Of a stretch of DNA of 37,506 bases, positions 37,232 through 37,506 are shown piece by piece; positions within the stretch are counted from its first letter, which is position 1, and each line of letters opens with the position of its first letter. Under the pieces are notes generated by a model. That model searched no databases and was not told the DNA's origin. It saw only the letters and a program-made list of their open reading frames with translations. Made by a program: the position numbers and the translations under genes. This DNA comes from Microcaldota archaeon (GTDB taxonomy: Archaea > Micrarchaeota > Micrarchaeia > Micrarchaeales > Micrarchaeaceae), in contig JAJYDY010000005.1 of NCBI GenBank assembly GCA_021790455.1, forward strand, positions 1 through 37,506. The letters run 5' to 3'.

Positions 37232-37495
37232 ATGAGCCACGAAGCGGTAACTGCCGTAGGCACGTCAAACATCGCGCTGATAAAGTATTGGGGGAAGCGC
37301 GATGAGAAACTGATATTACCAACGAATACATCCATAAGCTTGACCCTCGACGAAAACCTAAGCGCAAGGACGACGGTCCTCTTCTCAGACAAGATAAAGA
37401 AAGATACTTTTTACCTCAACGGGCAGCTCCAGGACCTTTCTGACAAGGAGGTCGGGGAGAAATTCGAGATAGTAAATAGGATAATAGTAAATTAG
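37232..37495 (+). CDS. mvaD: Diphosphomevalonate decarboxylase N-terminus, truncated by a stop near the window edge
   Basis: TSNIALIKYWGKRDEKLILPTNTSISLTLDENLSARTTVLF is the family N-terminal signature; the ORF stops 88 aa after this Met. Confidence 0.75.
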   Translation: MSHEAVTAVGTSNIALIKYWGKRDEKLILPTNTSISLTLDENLSARTTVLFSDKIKKDTFYLNGQLQDLSDKEVGEKFEIVNRIIVN

Positions 37496-37506
37496 ATTAA
37501 TAACCG

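Overview
Archaeal chromosomal window, probably DPANN and possibly Micrarchaeota-like (lineage is inferred from gene content, not tested). Housekeeping content: PolX, SecY, HisS, histone, eL41, the exosome/proteasome superoperon (psmA-SBDS-rrp4-rrp41-rrp42-eL37-rpo12), Trm56-like methylase, bacterial-type gyrB-gyrA, and the start of mvaD. The main discovery is a compact diversity-generating retroelement (DGR) at about 15.16-17.47 kb. It has a target gene with an internal variable repeat (VR 15794-15884), a template repeat (TR 16292-16382) and a DGR-type reverse transcriptase (16416-17468). VR and TR align over 91 nt without gaps. I count 19 differences, 18 of them at TR adenines. No Avd-like ORF is visible. 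Instead the about 235 nt between target and TR can fold into a three-way junction plus a long-range helix, and it has its own TATA-like box. Other notable items: a gyrA intein with LAGLIDADG motifs, a divergent second SecY, a HerA/VirB4-like ATPase with a candidate PD-(D/E)XK C-terminus and a 39-aa relic of that C-terminus 5 kb away, a tRNA-Leu(CAG) body lacking a matching 5' acceptor strand, a frameshifted GGCT-like gene, a truncated YcaQ-like gene, vapBC, and several micro-ORFs missing from the supplied ORF track.
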